DNA from: Sphingomonas sp.
Lineage (GTDB): Bacteria; Pseudomonadota; Alphaproteobacteria; Sphingomonadales; Sphingomonadaceae
Length of the DNA: 64,000 bases
Assembly: GCF_030145815.1 (NCBI RefSeq)
Contig: NZ_JAIXHL010000003.1
Coordinates: forward strand, 186,001 to 250,000
Reading direction: 5' to 3'
Part shown: piece after piece, positions 7,862 through 16,392 of the stretch
Layout of the letters: each line of letters begins with the position of its first letter
Numbering within the stretch: the stretch's first letter is position 1
Position numbers and translations under genes: made by a program
The notes under the pieces: generated by a model
Database searches by the model: none
What the model saw: only the letters and a program-made list of their open reading frames with translations
What the model was told of the DNA's origin: nothing

Positions 7862-8989
7862 ATGAACATCGCACGACGGCCGCTGATGTTCGGGGCGGCA
7901 GCGGCGATGCTGGGCGGCGCGGCGCGGGCCCAGACAGCCACGCCGGTCACGGTGCCGATCCGGCTGACCGACGACCGCGTTCTGGTCGAAGCCATGTTCG
8001 GCGGCGGGCGCGCCTTTCTGCTGGCGCTCGATACTGGCGGGCAGATGGGGCTGATCAACAACGGCATTGCCGAGACGCTGAACCTTAATCGGATCGGCAG
8101 TCGGCGGCTCAATCTTGCCTGGGGGCGGACCGACTATCCCATTTTTCAGGCGAAGAATGTGATGCTGGGCGGGCGGCTGCGGCTGGAGACGCTGGAGCTG
8201 GGCGGGGTGGACCGCGACCTGGGCGATGGGGCGATCGGGTCGCTGCCGGCATGGGTGCTGACGCTGGCCGATGGCGAGGTGGATTTCGACGCGGGCGTGT
8301 GGCGCGCGCATGGCGCCGGGCTGCCCGCGCTCCCCGGTGCGACGCGGTTCGAAAAGGGGATCGCGCAAAAGGGGGCGACGGCGGACCGGAAGTTCCTGTT
8401 CGCCGATGCGGCGTTGAACGGGCGGAGCTTTCGCTTTGGGCTGGATACCGGGATGCCGAGCGTGATGCGCATCTATCGCAAAACCGCCGAGGCGGCGGGG
8501 CTGTGGAATGCGCCGCGCTGGAGCCCGGCTGCGCCGCAGGGCAAGACGCGGATGGTACGGGTCGACCGGCTGGAGCTGGCGGGCGCGACGGTCGAGGGCG
8601 CGGTGATCCAGATGCGTGACGATCCCGACTGGGACATTTTCGACGCCGGAATCATCGGGCTGCCGATCCTGCGCCTGTTCAACATCGCGACGAGCAATCG
8701 CGACGGCGCGCTGTTCCTGAAGCGCAATCGGCAGGTGCAGCAGCCGGCGCGGTATAATCGGGCCGGGCTGTGGGTCGATCGCGCAGGCAGCGGTATGGTC
8801 GCGGGCGTGGTCGGCGCGGGCAGCCCCGCGGAGAAGGCGGGGATCAAGGCGGGCGACCGGTTGTCGGGGATGCGCTTTGAAGAACTGATCAGGCAGACTT
8901 CCGGGCCGGTGGGAACGGTGCTGCCGCTGACTGTCGGGCAGGGCGGGGCGGCGCGGCAGGTGTCGTTGGTGCTGGAGGATTATCTCTAA
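7862..8989 (+). CDS. Exported retropepsin-like aspartyl protease with C-terminal PDZ domain
   Basis: This 375-residue protein has an N-terminal signal with a twin arginine and an Ala-rich core (ARRPLMFGAAAAMLGGAARA), so export by Tat is possible. Two clan-AA aspartic protease motifs follow: LALDTGGQMGLI near residue 60 and FGLDTGMPSVM near residue 190. Together these could give a pseudo-dimeric active site in one chain. The C-terminal 80 residues contain AGSPAEKAGIKAGDRLSGM, a PDZ domain. The expected role is periplasmic proteolysis or peptide binding; the substrate is unknown. The ATG at 7862 has AAGGAG at 7849-7854 and was preferred over an upstream TTG at 7805, which would put 19 residues before the signal peptide. 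Confidence 0.85.
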   Translation: MNIARRPLMFGAAAAMLGGAARAQTATPVTVPIRLTDDRVLVEAMFGGGRAFLLALDTGGQMGLINNGIAETLNLNRIGSRRLNLAWGRTDYPIFQAKNVMLGGRLRLETLELGGVDRDLGDGAIGSLPAWVLTLADGEVDFDAGVWRAHGAGLPALPGATRFEKGIAQKGATADRKFLFADAALNGRSFRFGLDTGMPSVMRIYRKTAEAAGLWNAPRWSPAAPQGKTRMVRVDRLELAGATVEGAVIQMRDDPDWDIFDAGIIGLPILRLFNIATSNRDGALFLKRNRQVQQPARYNRAGLWVDRAGSGMVAGVVGAGSPAEKAGIKAGDRLSGMRFEELIRQTSGPVGTVLPLTVGQGGAARQVSLVLEDYL

Positions 8990-9049
8990 GCCGGAGCGTC
9001 CCGCACGTCACGCGTTGCACAGCGCCTTTCCTTGAGGCAGGGAGGGCGC

Positions 9050-9265
9050 ATGCTGGATAAATTGAAGCGCAGGTTCGACAAACGCAGGCTGGTGCTGATC
9101 GCGGCGCTGGCGCTGGTGGCGCTGTATGTCGGGTGGCGGACGGGCGGATTCCAGGACCAGCAGCCCGAACAGAAGCCGTGCGTCGAGGGGCGCAACGAGA
9201 TCAAGGACAAGGACGGCAAGGTGGTGCAGGTGACGCGCACGACCTGTTATGAAACGAAGAAATAA
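9050..9265 (+). CDS. Small single-pass membrane protein with periplasmic Cys pair
   Basis: This 71-residue protein has a basic N-terminus (MLDKLKRRFDKRR), one hydrophobic helix (about residues 15-31, LVLIAALALVALYVGW), and a short polar tail containing two cysteines (in KPCVEG and TTCYET) that could form a disulfide outside the membrane. I do not recognise the family. The ATG at 9050 follows GGAGG at 9041-9045, which decides against the upstream TTG at 9032. It lies between the protease and transporter genes, all in the same direction. Confidence 0.7.
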   Translation: MLDKLKRRFDKRRLVLIAALALVALYVGWRTGGFQDQQPEQKPCVEGRNEIKDKDGKVVQVTRTTCYETKK

Positions 9266-9301
9266 CGGCGCCGGGGGGCGTCGGTAGCGGGGAGCACACG
9301 G

Positions 9302-10570
9302 ATGGACGCTGAGCGGACGCGGCGGCGGCGCGCCTTGTGGGCGAGCTTTGTCGGGACGGGGATCGAGTTCTACGATTTCTATATCTACGCGACCGCTGCG
9401 GCCCTGGTGTTCGGGCAGATTTTCTTTCCCACGAGTGACGCCGGGGTTCAGCAGATGCTGAGCTTTGCCACACTGGGCGTGGCCTTTTTCGCGCGACCGC
9501 TGGGGGCTGCGGTGTTCGGCCATTATGGCGACCGGATCGGGCGCAAGGCGACATTGGTCGCGTCGCTGCTGACCATGGGCCTGTCGACGACCTTGGTGGC
9601 GTTCCTGCCGACCTATGAAATGGCGGGGTGGATCGCGCCATTTGCGCTGTGCGTGCTGCGGTTCGGGCAGGGTTTTGGGCTGGGTGGCGAATGGGGCGGG
9701 GCGGCATTGCTGGCGGTCGAGAATGCGCCGCCGGGATGGCGGGCGCGGTTCGGCAGCGCGCCGCAGATGGGTGCGCCGGCCGGGTTCATCGCGGCGAATG
9801 GGCTGTTCCTGCTGCTGCTGAGCTGGATGACGCCAGAGGAATTCGCGGCATGGGGCTGGCGCATTCCGTTCGCGCTGTCGGCGGCACTGGTGCTGGTCGG
9901 GCTGTGGGTGCGGCTGAAGCTGGGCGAGACGCCGGAGTTCAAGGCGTGCCTGGCCGAAGCTCCGCCGCCCAAGGTGCCGCTGGGTGAGGTCATGTCGCGG
10001 CACGGCGGGGTGCTGGTCGACGGGACGCTGGGCGCGGTATGCTGTTTCGCGACCTATTATATCGCCACGGCGTTTCTGCTCGGCTGGGGGACGAAGGCGC
10101 TGGGCTATGACAAGCCTGCGTTTCTGAGCGTTCAGCTGGTCGCGATCCTGTTCATGGCGGCGGGGATTTATCTGGCGGCATGGGCGGCGGATGCGCGCTG
10201 GGACCCGCGCCGGGTGTTGGCGGCCGGGTGCGTGATGGTGGCGGGGAGCGGGTTTGTGATCGCGCCGCTGATGGGTGCAGGGCTGAGCGGGGTGTTCGCG
10301 TTCCTGGCGCTGCTGCTGTTCGCGATGGGCTTTGTCTATGGGCCGCTGAGCGCGTGGCTGACCGACCTGTTTCCGGCGCGGGTGCGCTATACCGGTGTGT
10401 CGATGGCGTTCAACATTGCGGGCGTGATCGGCGGCGGGCTGACCCCGGTGATCGCGCAAAAGCTGGCGATGGACGGGGGGCTGGCACCGGTCGGCTGGTA
10501 TCTGAGCGCGGCGGCGGTGCTGAGCCTGGTGGCGCTACTGGCGCTGCGCCCGCGCGCGGGTCAGGGGTAG
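9302..10570 (+). CDS. MFS transporter, metabolite:H+ symporter (MHS) family
   Basis: This 422-residue protein with about twelve membrane segments opens with ALWASFVGTGIEFYDFYIYA, the hallmark first helix of the MHS branch (ProP, ShiA, KgtP relatives). It carries the MFS loop GDRIGRKATLV after helix 2 and GQGFGLGGEWGGAALL in helix 4, also MHS-type. These are proton symporters for small organic acids or osmolytes; the substrate cannot be read from the sequence. Its last ten bases overlap the end of the convergent toxin gene. Confidence 0.9.
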   Translation: MDAERTRRRRALWASFVGTGIEFYDFYIYATAAALVFGQIFFPTSDAGVQQMLSFATLGVAFFARPLGAAVFGHYGDRIGRKATLVASLLTMGLSTTLVAFLPTYEMAGWIAPFALCVLRFGQGFGLGGEWGGAALLAVENAPPGWRARFGSAPQMGAPAGFIAANGLFLLLLSWMTPEEFAAWGWRIPFALSAALVLVGLWVRLKLGETPEFKACLAEAPPPKVPLGEVMSRHGGVLVDGTLGAVCCFATYYIATAFLLGWGTKALGYDKPAFLSVQLVAILFMAAGIYLAAWAADARWDPRRVLAAGCVMVAGSGFVIAPLMGAGLSGVFAFLALLLFAMGFVYGPLSAWLTDLFPARVRYTGVSMAFNIAGVIGGGLTPVIAQKLAMDGGLAPVGWYLSAAAVLSLVALLALRPRAGQG

Positions 10571-10836
10571 CGTTGGCGGGCATGTAACAGGCGCAGTATT
10601 TCGACCGCCGTGTCGGTCGTTCGGTACACGACGATGTCGTTGGGATGGACGATTAACTCGCGCGTTCCCTCGACCTTCCCCGGGCGGCCTGATTGAGGAA
10701 ATAGGCAGACCCGTTCAACGCCGTCGTCGATTCGGAGTGCGAGCGCTTCTGCCGCCCGTTCGTTTCGATCCCGAACGAACTGAATCAGGACCTCATACTG
10801 GAGAAGCGCGTCAGCTTCCCAGCGAAGACTCAACAC
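10561..10836 (-). CDS. RelE/ParE-family toxin
   Basis: This protein of about 91 residues starts VLSLRWEADALLQYEVLIQF (from a GTG at 10836; a TTG at 10851 would add five residues). It contains EALALRIDDGVERVCLFPQS, then GRPGKVEGTRELIVHP and a closing strand around VVYRTTDTAVEILRLLHARQ. The core P..GR.g...GtREl.v....vYr pattern is diagnostic of the RelE/ParE toxin superfamily. The gene overlaps the antitoxin 3' end by 26 bases, so the two are co-translated. Confidence 0.88.
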   Translation of the reverse strand: MLSLRWEADALLQYEVLIQFVRDRNERAAEALALRIDDGVERVCLFPQSGRPGKVEGTRELIVHPNDIVVYRTTDTAVEILRLLHARQRYP

Positions 10837-11005
10837 GCCGTTTCCCGTCAAGAATTTCCCGGATCCGTGCCTTTACTTCCTCGTGCGGGATGCGCGGTTT
10901 GTTCGACGCGAGCGCGGCTTCCACCTGTGCGCGGAACCAGGTGTCGTAGGCTTGCGCCTCTTCCTCGGTTTCGAATTCCGAGTAGATCGGGTCGAGCTTT
11001 CCCAT
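10811..11005 (-). CDS. Type II antitoxin of the small stability-determinant family
   Basis: This 64-residue acidic protein starts MGKLDPIYSEFETEEEAQAY and continues DTWFRAQVEAALAS and IPHEEVKARIREIL. The E-x-E-F-x-T-x-E-E-A-x-x-Y-D-x-W-F-R-x-K/Q-V pattern is that of the short stability determinant antitoxins paired with RelE-like toxins. It precedes and overlaps the toxin gene on the same strand. I placed the start at the ATG at 11005; a longer frame to 11356 is only an antisense reading of rsmD. Autoregulation by the complex is expected but no operator was identified. Confidence 0.82.
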   Translation of the reverse strand: MGKLDPIYSEFETEEEAQAYDTWFRAQVEAALASNKPRIPHEEVKARIREILDGKRRVESSLGS

Positions 11006-11022
11006 ATCGCGAGTATGCGCCG

Positions 11023-11562
11023 TCAGGGCGCTTGCCGCAAGATCGTCAGCATCGCCTTGCCGTGAACCCGCTCCGTATCGGTGACGAAGCCGTCGACCTC
11101 GACCTTTTCGCCCTTGGCGGTTTCGATGCTGATCCAGGTCGCGGGGCTGGTCCAGCCGAGCCGGGCAAGCTTGTCGAGCGCAACCGCGCCCGCGCCGGTG
11201 CCGTAAGGCGGGTCCATCATGATCAGGTCGAGCGGCTTGGTCGCCACCCCGAGCGACAGGACCGATCCTGCGCGGATGTCGGGGCGGATGCCGAGCTTGT
11301 CGGCGTTTGCACGCAGGGCGTCGAGCGCGGCGCGGTCCTGTTCGACGAACAGGCATGAGGCGGCGCCGCGCGACAGCGCTTCCAGGCCGAGCGCACCGGA
11401 GCCGGCGAACAGGTCGGCGACCGCCAGCCCCTCGAAACTGCCGACGCGGCTGGTAAGCATTGAGAACAAAGCTTCACGCGTGCGGTCGGCGGTGGGGCGG
11501 GTGGCGTCGCCCTTGGGCGCGATCAGCGGGCGGCCGCGCCAGGTTCCTGCGATGATCCTCAT
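11023..11562 (-). CDS. rsmD: 16S rRNA (guanine(966)-N2)-methyltransferase
   Basis: This 179-residue class I SAM methyltransferase modifies G966 of 16S rRNA during 30S assembly. It opens with the RsmD signature RIIAGTWRGRPL and PTADRTREALFSML. Motif I is VADLFAGSGALGLEALSRGA (about residues 48-67) and the catalytic motif is MMDPPYGTG (about 115-123). The length is standard. Its start overlaps the stop of the pseudouridine synthase gene by four bases (ATGA), so the two rRNA-modification genes are coupled. The toxin-antitoxin pair lies 17 bp downstream. Confidence 0.96.
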   Translation of the reverse strand: MRIIAGTWRGRPLIAPKGDATRPTADRTREALFSMLTSRVGSFEGLAVADLFAGSGALGLEALSRGAASCLFVEQDRAALDALRANADKLGIRPDIRAGSVLSLGVATKPLDLIMMDPPYGTGAGAVALDKLARLGWTSPATWISIETAKGEKVEVDGFVTDTERVHGKAMLTILRQAP

Positions 11563-12875
11563 TTGCGCGGCCCTCGCTTGCTGGGCGCGGGCGTGCCGCG
11601 CGGAGGCTTGGTCGGGCCGCCCCTGCCCGCTGGCGGGCGCTTGCCGGACGGGGCGCCGGGGCGGCGGTCGTCGGGACGGAAGGCGCGCTTGGGCCGGTCG
11701 AGCAGCGGGCTGCCGTCATCGTCATGCTGGGCGTGGCGCGTGGCGGAGGGTTTGGTGAAGGGCTTGCCCTTTCGTTGCGGGGTCCGTGGTGGTCGAACGG
11801 CGCCATCAGCGGTATCGGGCCGCGGCCGACGTTGCCGCTCCGTCTGGCCCTCGCCGAACGCGGCGGGGTTGGCTTGGCGTTGCGTCTTGGCCTGGTGGCG
11901 ACGACGTTGGGCGACGCCGAACTTCTCGGGGCCTTTCTTTTCGGCCTTGGGACGCGCGGGCTTATAGGCTTCCGGCTCGCTGATCTGTGCGCCAGCCTTG
12001 CGGCGTTCGGCGCGCGCGGCGGTGGCGTCGGCGGGGGCCTCTTCCGGCGGCGCATCGACCGCCTTGGACTTGCCCGACAATTGCAGGTTCGACGCCGCCT
12101 TGCCGCCGCCCGGGCCGGTCAGCGCCTTGCGGAAGACGACCAGGTCATGCTGGCGGATTTCATCGACCGCGCCGACGGGCATGTCGCCGAGTTCGAACGG
12201 GCCGTAGCGGGTGCGGATCAAACGGCTGACCTTGAGGCCGAGATGTTCGAGGACGCGGCGGACTTCGCGGTTCTTGCCCTCGGTCAGGGTCAGTTCGATC
12301 CACACATTCGCGCCAGTACGGCGTTCGAGATTGGCGTTGATCGAGCCGTAGCGGACGCCTTCGATCTCGACGCCGAGCATGAGGTCCTCCAGCTGCTCCT
12401 GCGTGACCTGGCCATAAGCGCGGGCGCGGTAGCTGCGCTCGACCCCGGTGGCGGGGAGTTCGAGCTGGCGCTTGAGCTCGCCATCGGTGGTCATCAGCAA
12501 CAGCCCCTCGGTCGAGAGGTCGAGGCGGCCGACCGGCATCAGGCGCGGCAGACCCTTGGGTAGCCGGTCATAAATGGTCGGGCGACCGGCGGGATCGCGT
12601 TCGGTGGTGAGCAGCCCGGCGGGCTTGTGAAAGCGGAACAGACGTGCCGGCGCGGGCGCGGCGACCGGGTTGCCGTCGACGGTGACGCCGTGGAGCGAGG
12701 TCAGCACGGTCGCGGGCGTGGTCAGGACCTGACCGTCGATCGCGACGCGACCCTCGGCGATCATGCGTTCGATTTCGCGCCGCGACGCGATTCCGGCACG
12801 GGCGAGCAACTTTGCGATGCGTTCGCCGGCCTTGGCAGGTTGCCGTTCAGGTTGATTGGTGGATGAAGGGGACAT
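11559..12875 (-). CDS. RsuA/RluB-family pseudouridine synthase with long basic tail
   Basis: This 438-residue protein has an N-terminal S4 RNA-binding domain (about residues 15-75: ERIAKLLARAGIASRREIER) and a catalytic domain with PVGRLDLSTEGLLLMTTDGE, which holds the GRLDxxTxGLLL catalytic Asp motif, followed by EGKNREVRRVLEHLGLKVSR. This defines the RsuA/RluB/RluE/RluF group, which converts specific rRNA uridines to pseudouridine; placement just upstream of rsmD suits RluB. From about residue 265 the protein is a disordered tail of about 170 residues rich in Arg, Lys and Pro, a common sphingomonad extension that probably contacts RNA. Confidence 0.92.
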   Translation of the reverse strand: MSPSSTNQPERQPAKAGERIAKLLARAGIASRREIERMIAEGRVAIDGQVLTTPATVLTSLHGVTVDGNPVAAPAPARLFRFHKPAGLLTTERDPAGRPTIYDRLPKGLPRLMPVGRLDLSTEGLLLMTTDGELKRQLELPATGVERSYRARAYGQVTQEQLEDLMLGVEIEGVRYGSINANLERRTGANVWIELTLTEGKNREVRRVLEHLGLKVSRLIRTRYGPFELGDMPVGAVDEIRQHDLVVFRKALTGPGGGKAASNLQLSGKSKAVDAPPEEAPADATAARAERRKAGAQISEPEAYKPARPKAEKKGPEKFGVAQRRRHQAKTQRQANPAAFGEGQTERQRRPRPDTADGAVRPPRTPQRKGKPFTKPSATRHAQHDDDGSPLLDRPKRAFRPDDRRPGAPSGKRPPAGRGGPTKPPRGTPAPSKRGPRK

Positions 12876-12977
12876 TGGCGCGCGATACAGCGGGTTTGGG
12901 TTTCGCGCAAAAATCTTGTGCGGCGACGAACCTACAGGCGCTTAACGCGTTGTCAGGGCGTAACGTTCGGGTGGGTC

Positions 12978-13412
12978 ATGGTATTCGGCAGGAAGAAACG
13001 GCAAATCGTTCGGGTGCTGATCGTCGAGGACGAGCCGCTGGTTGCGTTCGACACCGAACATTTCCTGTCCGAAGAAGGGTTTACCGTCGTCGCCACGACC
13101 GATTCTGTGGGCGAGGCGATCGGGCATATCATCGCGGTTGAGAAGCCCGATATCGTGCTGGTCGATCTGGGGCTGCGCGATGGCAACGGTGCCGACGTGG
13201 CGCACGCGGCATGCGCGGAAAACATCCCCGTACTGATCGTCACTGGTCGCGATCCGGCGGAGTTCGAGCCGATCGGCCTGGGATGCCTGACCAAGCCATA
13301 TAAACAGCGCGATCTGGTTGCGGCGATCGACATTTGCGAGGCGCTGGCCGAAGGACGCGCGCCCAAACGCATTCCGTCGGGCTTGCGCCTGTTCCAGTCC
13401 GTCGCGCAATAA
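12978..13412 (+). CDS. Single-domain response regulator
   Basis: This 144-residue protein consists essentially of one receiver domain. VLIVEDEPLVAFDTEHFL supplies the acidic pocket, IVLVDLGLRDGNG contains the phospho-accepting Asp, VLIVTGRD the Thr switch residue, and CLTKPYKQRDL the conserved Lys. There is no output domain, so it probably acts by protein-protein contact or as a phosphate sink, as CheY- or DivK-like proteins do. The ATG at 12978 was preferred over one at 12918 because it places the domain at the normal distance from the N-terminus. The partner kinase is not adjacent. Confidence 0.9.
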   Translation: MVFGRKKRQIVRVLIVEDEPLVAFDTEHFLSEEGFTVVATTDSVGEAIGHIIAVEKPDIVLVDLGLRDGNGADVAHAACAENIPVLIVTGRDPAEFEPIGLGCLTKPYKQRDLVAAIDICEALAEGRAPKRIPSGLRLFQSVAQ

Positions 13413-13478
13413 TCCGTCCCCGGGCTTTGCAGCCGCGTTTTTCCCGCTAGGGTTCGCGGCCAGAGTTTGGGGGATTGC

Positions 13479-15140
13479 ATGAATGACGCGGTGACGCCGG
13501 CCAGTGGATCGTTGATCGACGGCATCCGGCCCTATTTCGAAAAGGCACCGCTCGCCGCGCTGGCGCTCGGCATCTCGTCCGGCTTCCCCTTTGCGATGAT
13601 CGGCGCGACGTTGACCACGCGGCTGGCGCAGGACGGGATCACCAAGTCGGCGGTGACCGCGTTCGCGCTGACCTTCCTTGCCTACAACCTCAAATGGGCG
13701 TGGGCGCCGGTGGTGGACAAGTTCCGGATCCCAGTGCTGGGCGCAATCGGGATGCGGCGCAGCTGGCTGATCGTCACCGGGGCGCTGGTCGCGGCCGCAG
13801 TGGTGTTTCTGGGCAGCCTCGATCCGACCGCATCGCTCGGCTGGGTCGTGGCGGCGGCGATCATGGTTGGTCTTGCCGGAGCGACGTTCGACATCGTGAT
13901 CGACGCCTATCGCATCGAACTGCTCGAACCGCGCCAGTTGGGTATCGGGTCGGGCATGTCGCAATATGGCTGGCGGATCGGGTCGGCCGGAGCGGGCGGG
14001 CTGGCGCTGTATGTCGCGGACGGGGCGGGATGGGGTGTCGCCTATGCCGCCTGCGCGATCTTTGCGCTGCCCGCGATCCTCGCCGGACTGATCGTGGGTG
14101 AGCCGGAGCGCAAGGTGAGCCGCGAATGGCCCGAGCGGATGGCGCAGCGCGCCTATCTCGCCTTCATCCTCGCCTTTGTCCCGCTCTACCTCGTCGCGCG
14201 GTGGGTAGATCAGGCGCTGGGGGTCAACATCCTCTCCAACATGGTGTTGGTCGGCTATCTTTTCCCGTTGTTCGACCTGACCGCCCGGCGGGCACGTGAT
14301 GCCGGCAAGCCCAGCGCCTTGTCCTGGATCGGGCTGATCCCGGTGCTAGGCGTCGCTGCGGGACTGTGGCGGGGGTGGAGCGACCCGCTGGCTGTCGTAT
14401 TGTGTGTCGTAGGCGTAGCGGTTTTGCTGGGCATCGCCGCGCTTAAACCCAAAGCATCTGCGCTCACCGGCGAAGACAAGATGGGGCCGCTGGTCGAATT
14501 CTTCCGCCGCGAAGGCGGGCTGGTCATTCTGTTGTTCGTCCTGGTGCACAAGCTTGGCGATACGCTCGCCAATTTGACGCTGCGGCTGCTGTTCAACGAT
14601 CTCGGTTACACCAATACTGAGATCGCGTTTTACGACGTGCTCATCGGGTTCGTCGCGCTGCTGGCTGGTATTTTCGTTGGCGGGGTGCTGTTTGCGAAAC
14701 TAGGTATGAAGAGGTCGGTACTGCTCAGCCTGTTCCTGATGATGATTTCCAACGCCAGCTTTGCATGGCTGGCGGCGAGCGGGAAGAGCAACATCGGAAT
14801 GGCGCTAGCGATGGGGTTCGAGAATTTCGCGAGCGGCGTGGGTGGGGTGTGCGTCGTCGCCTACCTCTCGGCACTGTGCAATCTCAGCTTCACTGCGACG
14901 CAGTTCGCACTGCTCTCGGCGGCTGCCAGTATTATCGGGCGGCTGCTGTCGGGTACCGGTGCCGGGCAGATGATCGAGGGCATGGGATATGTGAACTATT
15001 ATCTGTTCACGACCGTGCTGGCGCTGCCCGGGGTGCTGTTGTTCTGGTGGATGATGGCATCCGGGTTGGTTGACCGGTCGATCGGCAATGCCGGGACCGA
15101 GGGCGAGGGCGATGCACGGGCGGAGAAGGTCCGGGCATGA
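13479..15140 (+). CDS. AmpG-like MFS permease
   Basis: This 553-residue membrane protein of the major facilitator superfamily contains LGISSGFPFAMIGATLTTRL in helix 1, AYNLKWAWAPVVDKF, MRRSWLIVTGAL, and GATFDIVIDAYRIELLEP. These match AmpG, the inner-membrane importer of anhydromuropeptides for cell-wall recycling, which has S-G-x-P and Q-D-I-V-I-D-A-Y-R-I motifs at the same positions. The protein is longer than E. coli AmpG and has an extra hydrophobic central region (about residues 240-340). No recycling amidase or AmpD gene is adjacent. Muropeptide import is the best guess. Confidence 0.8.
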   Translation: MNDAVTPASGSLIDGIRPYFEKAPLAALALGISSGFPFAMIGATLTTRLAQDGITKSAVTAFALTFLAYNLKWAWAPVVDKFRIPVLGAIGMRRSWLIVTGALVAAAVVFLGSLDPTASLGWVVAAAIMVGLAGATFDIVIDAYRIELLEPRQLGIGSGMSQYGWRIGSAGAGGLALYVADGAGWGVAYAACAIFALPAILAGLIVGEPERKVSREWPERMAQRAYLAFILAFVPLYLVARWVDQALGVNILSNMVLVGYLFPLFDLTARRARDAGKPSALSWIGLIPVLGVAAGLWRGWSDPLAVVLCVVGVAVLLGIAALKPKASALTGEDKMGPLVEFFRREGGLVILLFVLVHKLGDTLANLTLRLLFNDLGYTNTEIAFYDVLIGFVALLAGIFVGGVLFAKLGMKRSVLLSLFLMMISNASFAWLAASGKSNIGMALAMGFENFASGVGGVCVVAYLSALCNLSFTATQFALLSAAASIIGRLLSGTGAGQMIEGMGYVNYYLFTTVLALPGVLLFWWMMASGLVDRSIGNAGTEGEGDARAEKVRA

Positions 15141-15889
15141 TCGCCTATCTCGCCGTGATCGGCATTCAGGTCGCGCTGGTCGTGCATCTCGTCAAGACGG
15201 GCCGCAATACCTTGTGGCTCGCGGCGCTGATCTTCCTGCCGGTGGTGGGCAGCATCGCTTATATCATCGTCGAGATTCTGCCGGGACTGGTGAGCAACCG
15301 GCATGTGCGCACCGCGCGGGCGAAGGCGGTGGCGGCGCTCGACCCGGAGCGCGAGTTGCGCGCGGCGCGCGATGCGCTCGACCTGGCCGACACGGTGGCG
15401 AACAAGGTCCGGCTGGGCGATGCCTGTGCCGAGCTCGGGCGGTGGAGCGAGGCGGAGGCCGCCTATCGCGATGCGCGCAGCGGGGTTCCGGGTGATGCCG
15501 CGATCGAGCGCAAGATCGCGCGGGCGGTGTTTGAGCAGGGACATGCCGCCGAGGCGCTGGCGCTGATCGACGCGCTCGATCCCCCGTCTGGCCAGTCCGA
15601 GCGGGACCGGTTGTCGCTGCTGCGCGCGCGCATGCTGGAGCATCTTGGCCGCGCGCAGGAGGCGCTGGACCTATATGCTGACATCGTGACCCGCCTGCCC
15701 GGCGAAGAGGCGCGGTGCCGCTATGCCGCGCTGCTGCTGGCGCAGGGATGGGAGAACAAGGCGCGCACGCAGCTGGAAGAGGTCGAGGCGCGGGCGCGGC
15801 GGCTCGACCGGCAGCAGCGCGCGGCGGAGGCGGAGATGTATCGCTGGGCCGCTGATACGCTTGCGCAACTGCGCGCGCGGGACAGCTAA
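15137..15889 (+). CDS. Membrane-anchored TPR protein with phospholipase D-nuclease N-like start
   Basis: This 250-residue protein starts with two hydrophobic segments (about residues 3-19 and 27-47: LWLAALIFLPVVGSIAYIIV), the PLDc_N-type two-helix hairpin. A cytoplasmic helical region follows with TPR-like repeats (LGDACAELGRWSEAEAAYRD, AVFEQGHAAEALALIDAL, MLEHLGRAQEALDLYADI). It is probably a membrane-tethered scaffold of unknown partner. Its ATG overlaps the permease stop by four bases, so it is coupled to the AmpG-like permease. Confidence 0.82.
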   Translation: MIAYLAVIGIQVALVVHLVKTGRNTLWLAALIFLPVVGSIAYIIVEILPGLVSNRHVRTARAKAVAALDPERELRAARDALDLADTVANKVRLGDACAELGRWSEAEAAYRDARSGVPGDAAIERKIARAVFEQGHAAEALALIDALDPPSGQSERDRLSLLRARMLEHLGRAQEALDLYADIVTRLPGEEARCRYAALLLAQGWENKARTQLEEVEARARRLDRQQRAAEAEMYRWAADTLAQLRARDS

Positions 15890-16326
15890 GCCTCCACCGG
15901 CATCCCGGCGTCGGCGAAGGCGTTGGCGAGCGCGTGTGCCGTTGCCAGCACGCCATCGACGCGGCGGATGCCGAGCAGGTCAGACAGGAGCAGGCGGGCG
16001 CGTTCGCTGTCGCGTTCGACGCTGGCGATGACTTCGAGCAGCGCGGCTTCGGATGCGGTCATGCGGGCGCAGCACCACGGGGCGATCTGGATCGGGCCGG
16101 CGCTGGCCGTCGACATTTCGGCCATCAATGTGCGGAGCAGCAGGAGCGGGCGGCGGAAGCCCTTGCCGAAGGCGGTGACGAAGGCGTGGGCGGCGGCCGC
16201 GTCGCACAGGCCGTGCGCGCCAAGCTGACGGATGCCGAACAGCAGCAGGCGGGCGGCGGGATCCTCGGGCTGGAGCCGGGGCAGGAGGGCGCCGAGGGTT
16301 TCGGCGCGGGCGGGGGATTGGCGCAA
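15886..16326 (-). CDS. DUF6628-like protein
   Basis: This 146-residue protein contains ARLLLFGIRQLGAHGLCDAA, KGFRRPLLLLRTLMAEMSTA and IAPWCCARMTASEAALLEVI, ending with a helical RARLLLSDLLGIRRVDGVLA. The RMxxHGLxDA and P-C-C-x-R-M-T pattern is the sphingomonad family I know as DUF6628; its function is unknown. I set the start at a TTG at 16326 because AAGGAG lies seven bases upstream, a very strong ribosome site; the ATG at 16386 would add 20 residues of unlike composition. Its stop overlaps the convergent TPR gene's stop. Confidence 0.75.
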   Translation of the reverse strand: MRQSPARAETLGALLPRLQPEDPAARLLLFGIRQLGAHGLCDAAAAHAFVTAFGKGFRRPLLLLRTLMAEMSTASAGPIQIAPWCCARMTASEAALLEVIASVERDSERARLLLSDLLGIRRVDGVLATAHALANAFADAGMPVEA

Positions 16327-16392
16327 CGGGCGACTCCTTGTGCTGGAGTGCCAGTGTGCCAATCTTCTATTGATAGTCAATCGCAATAAGGA

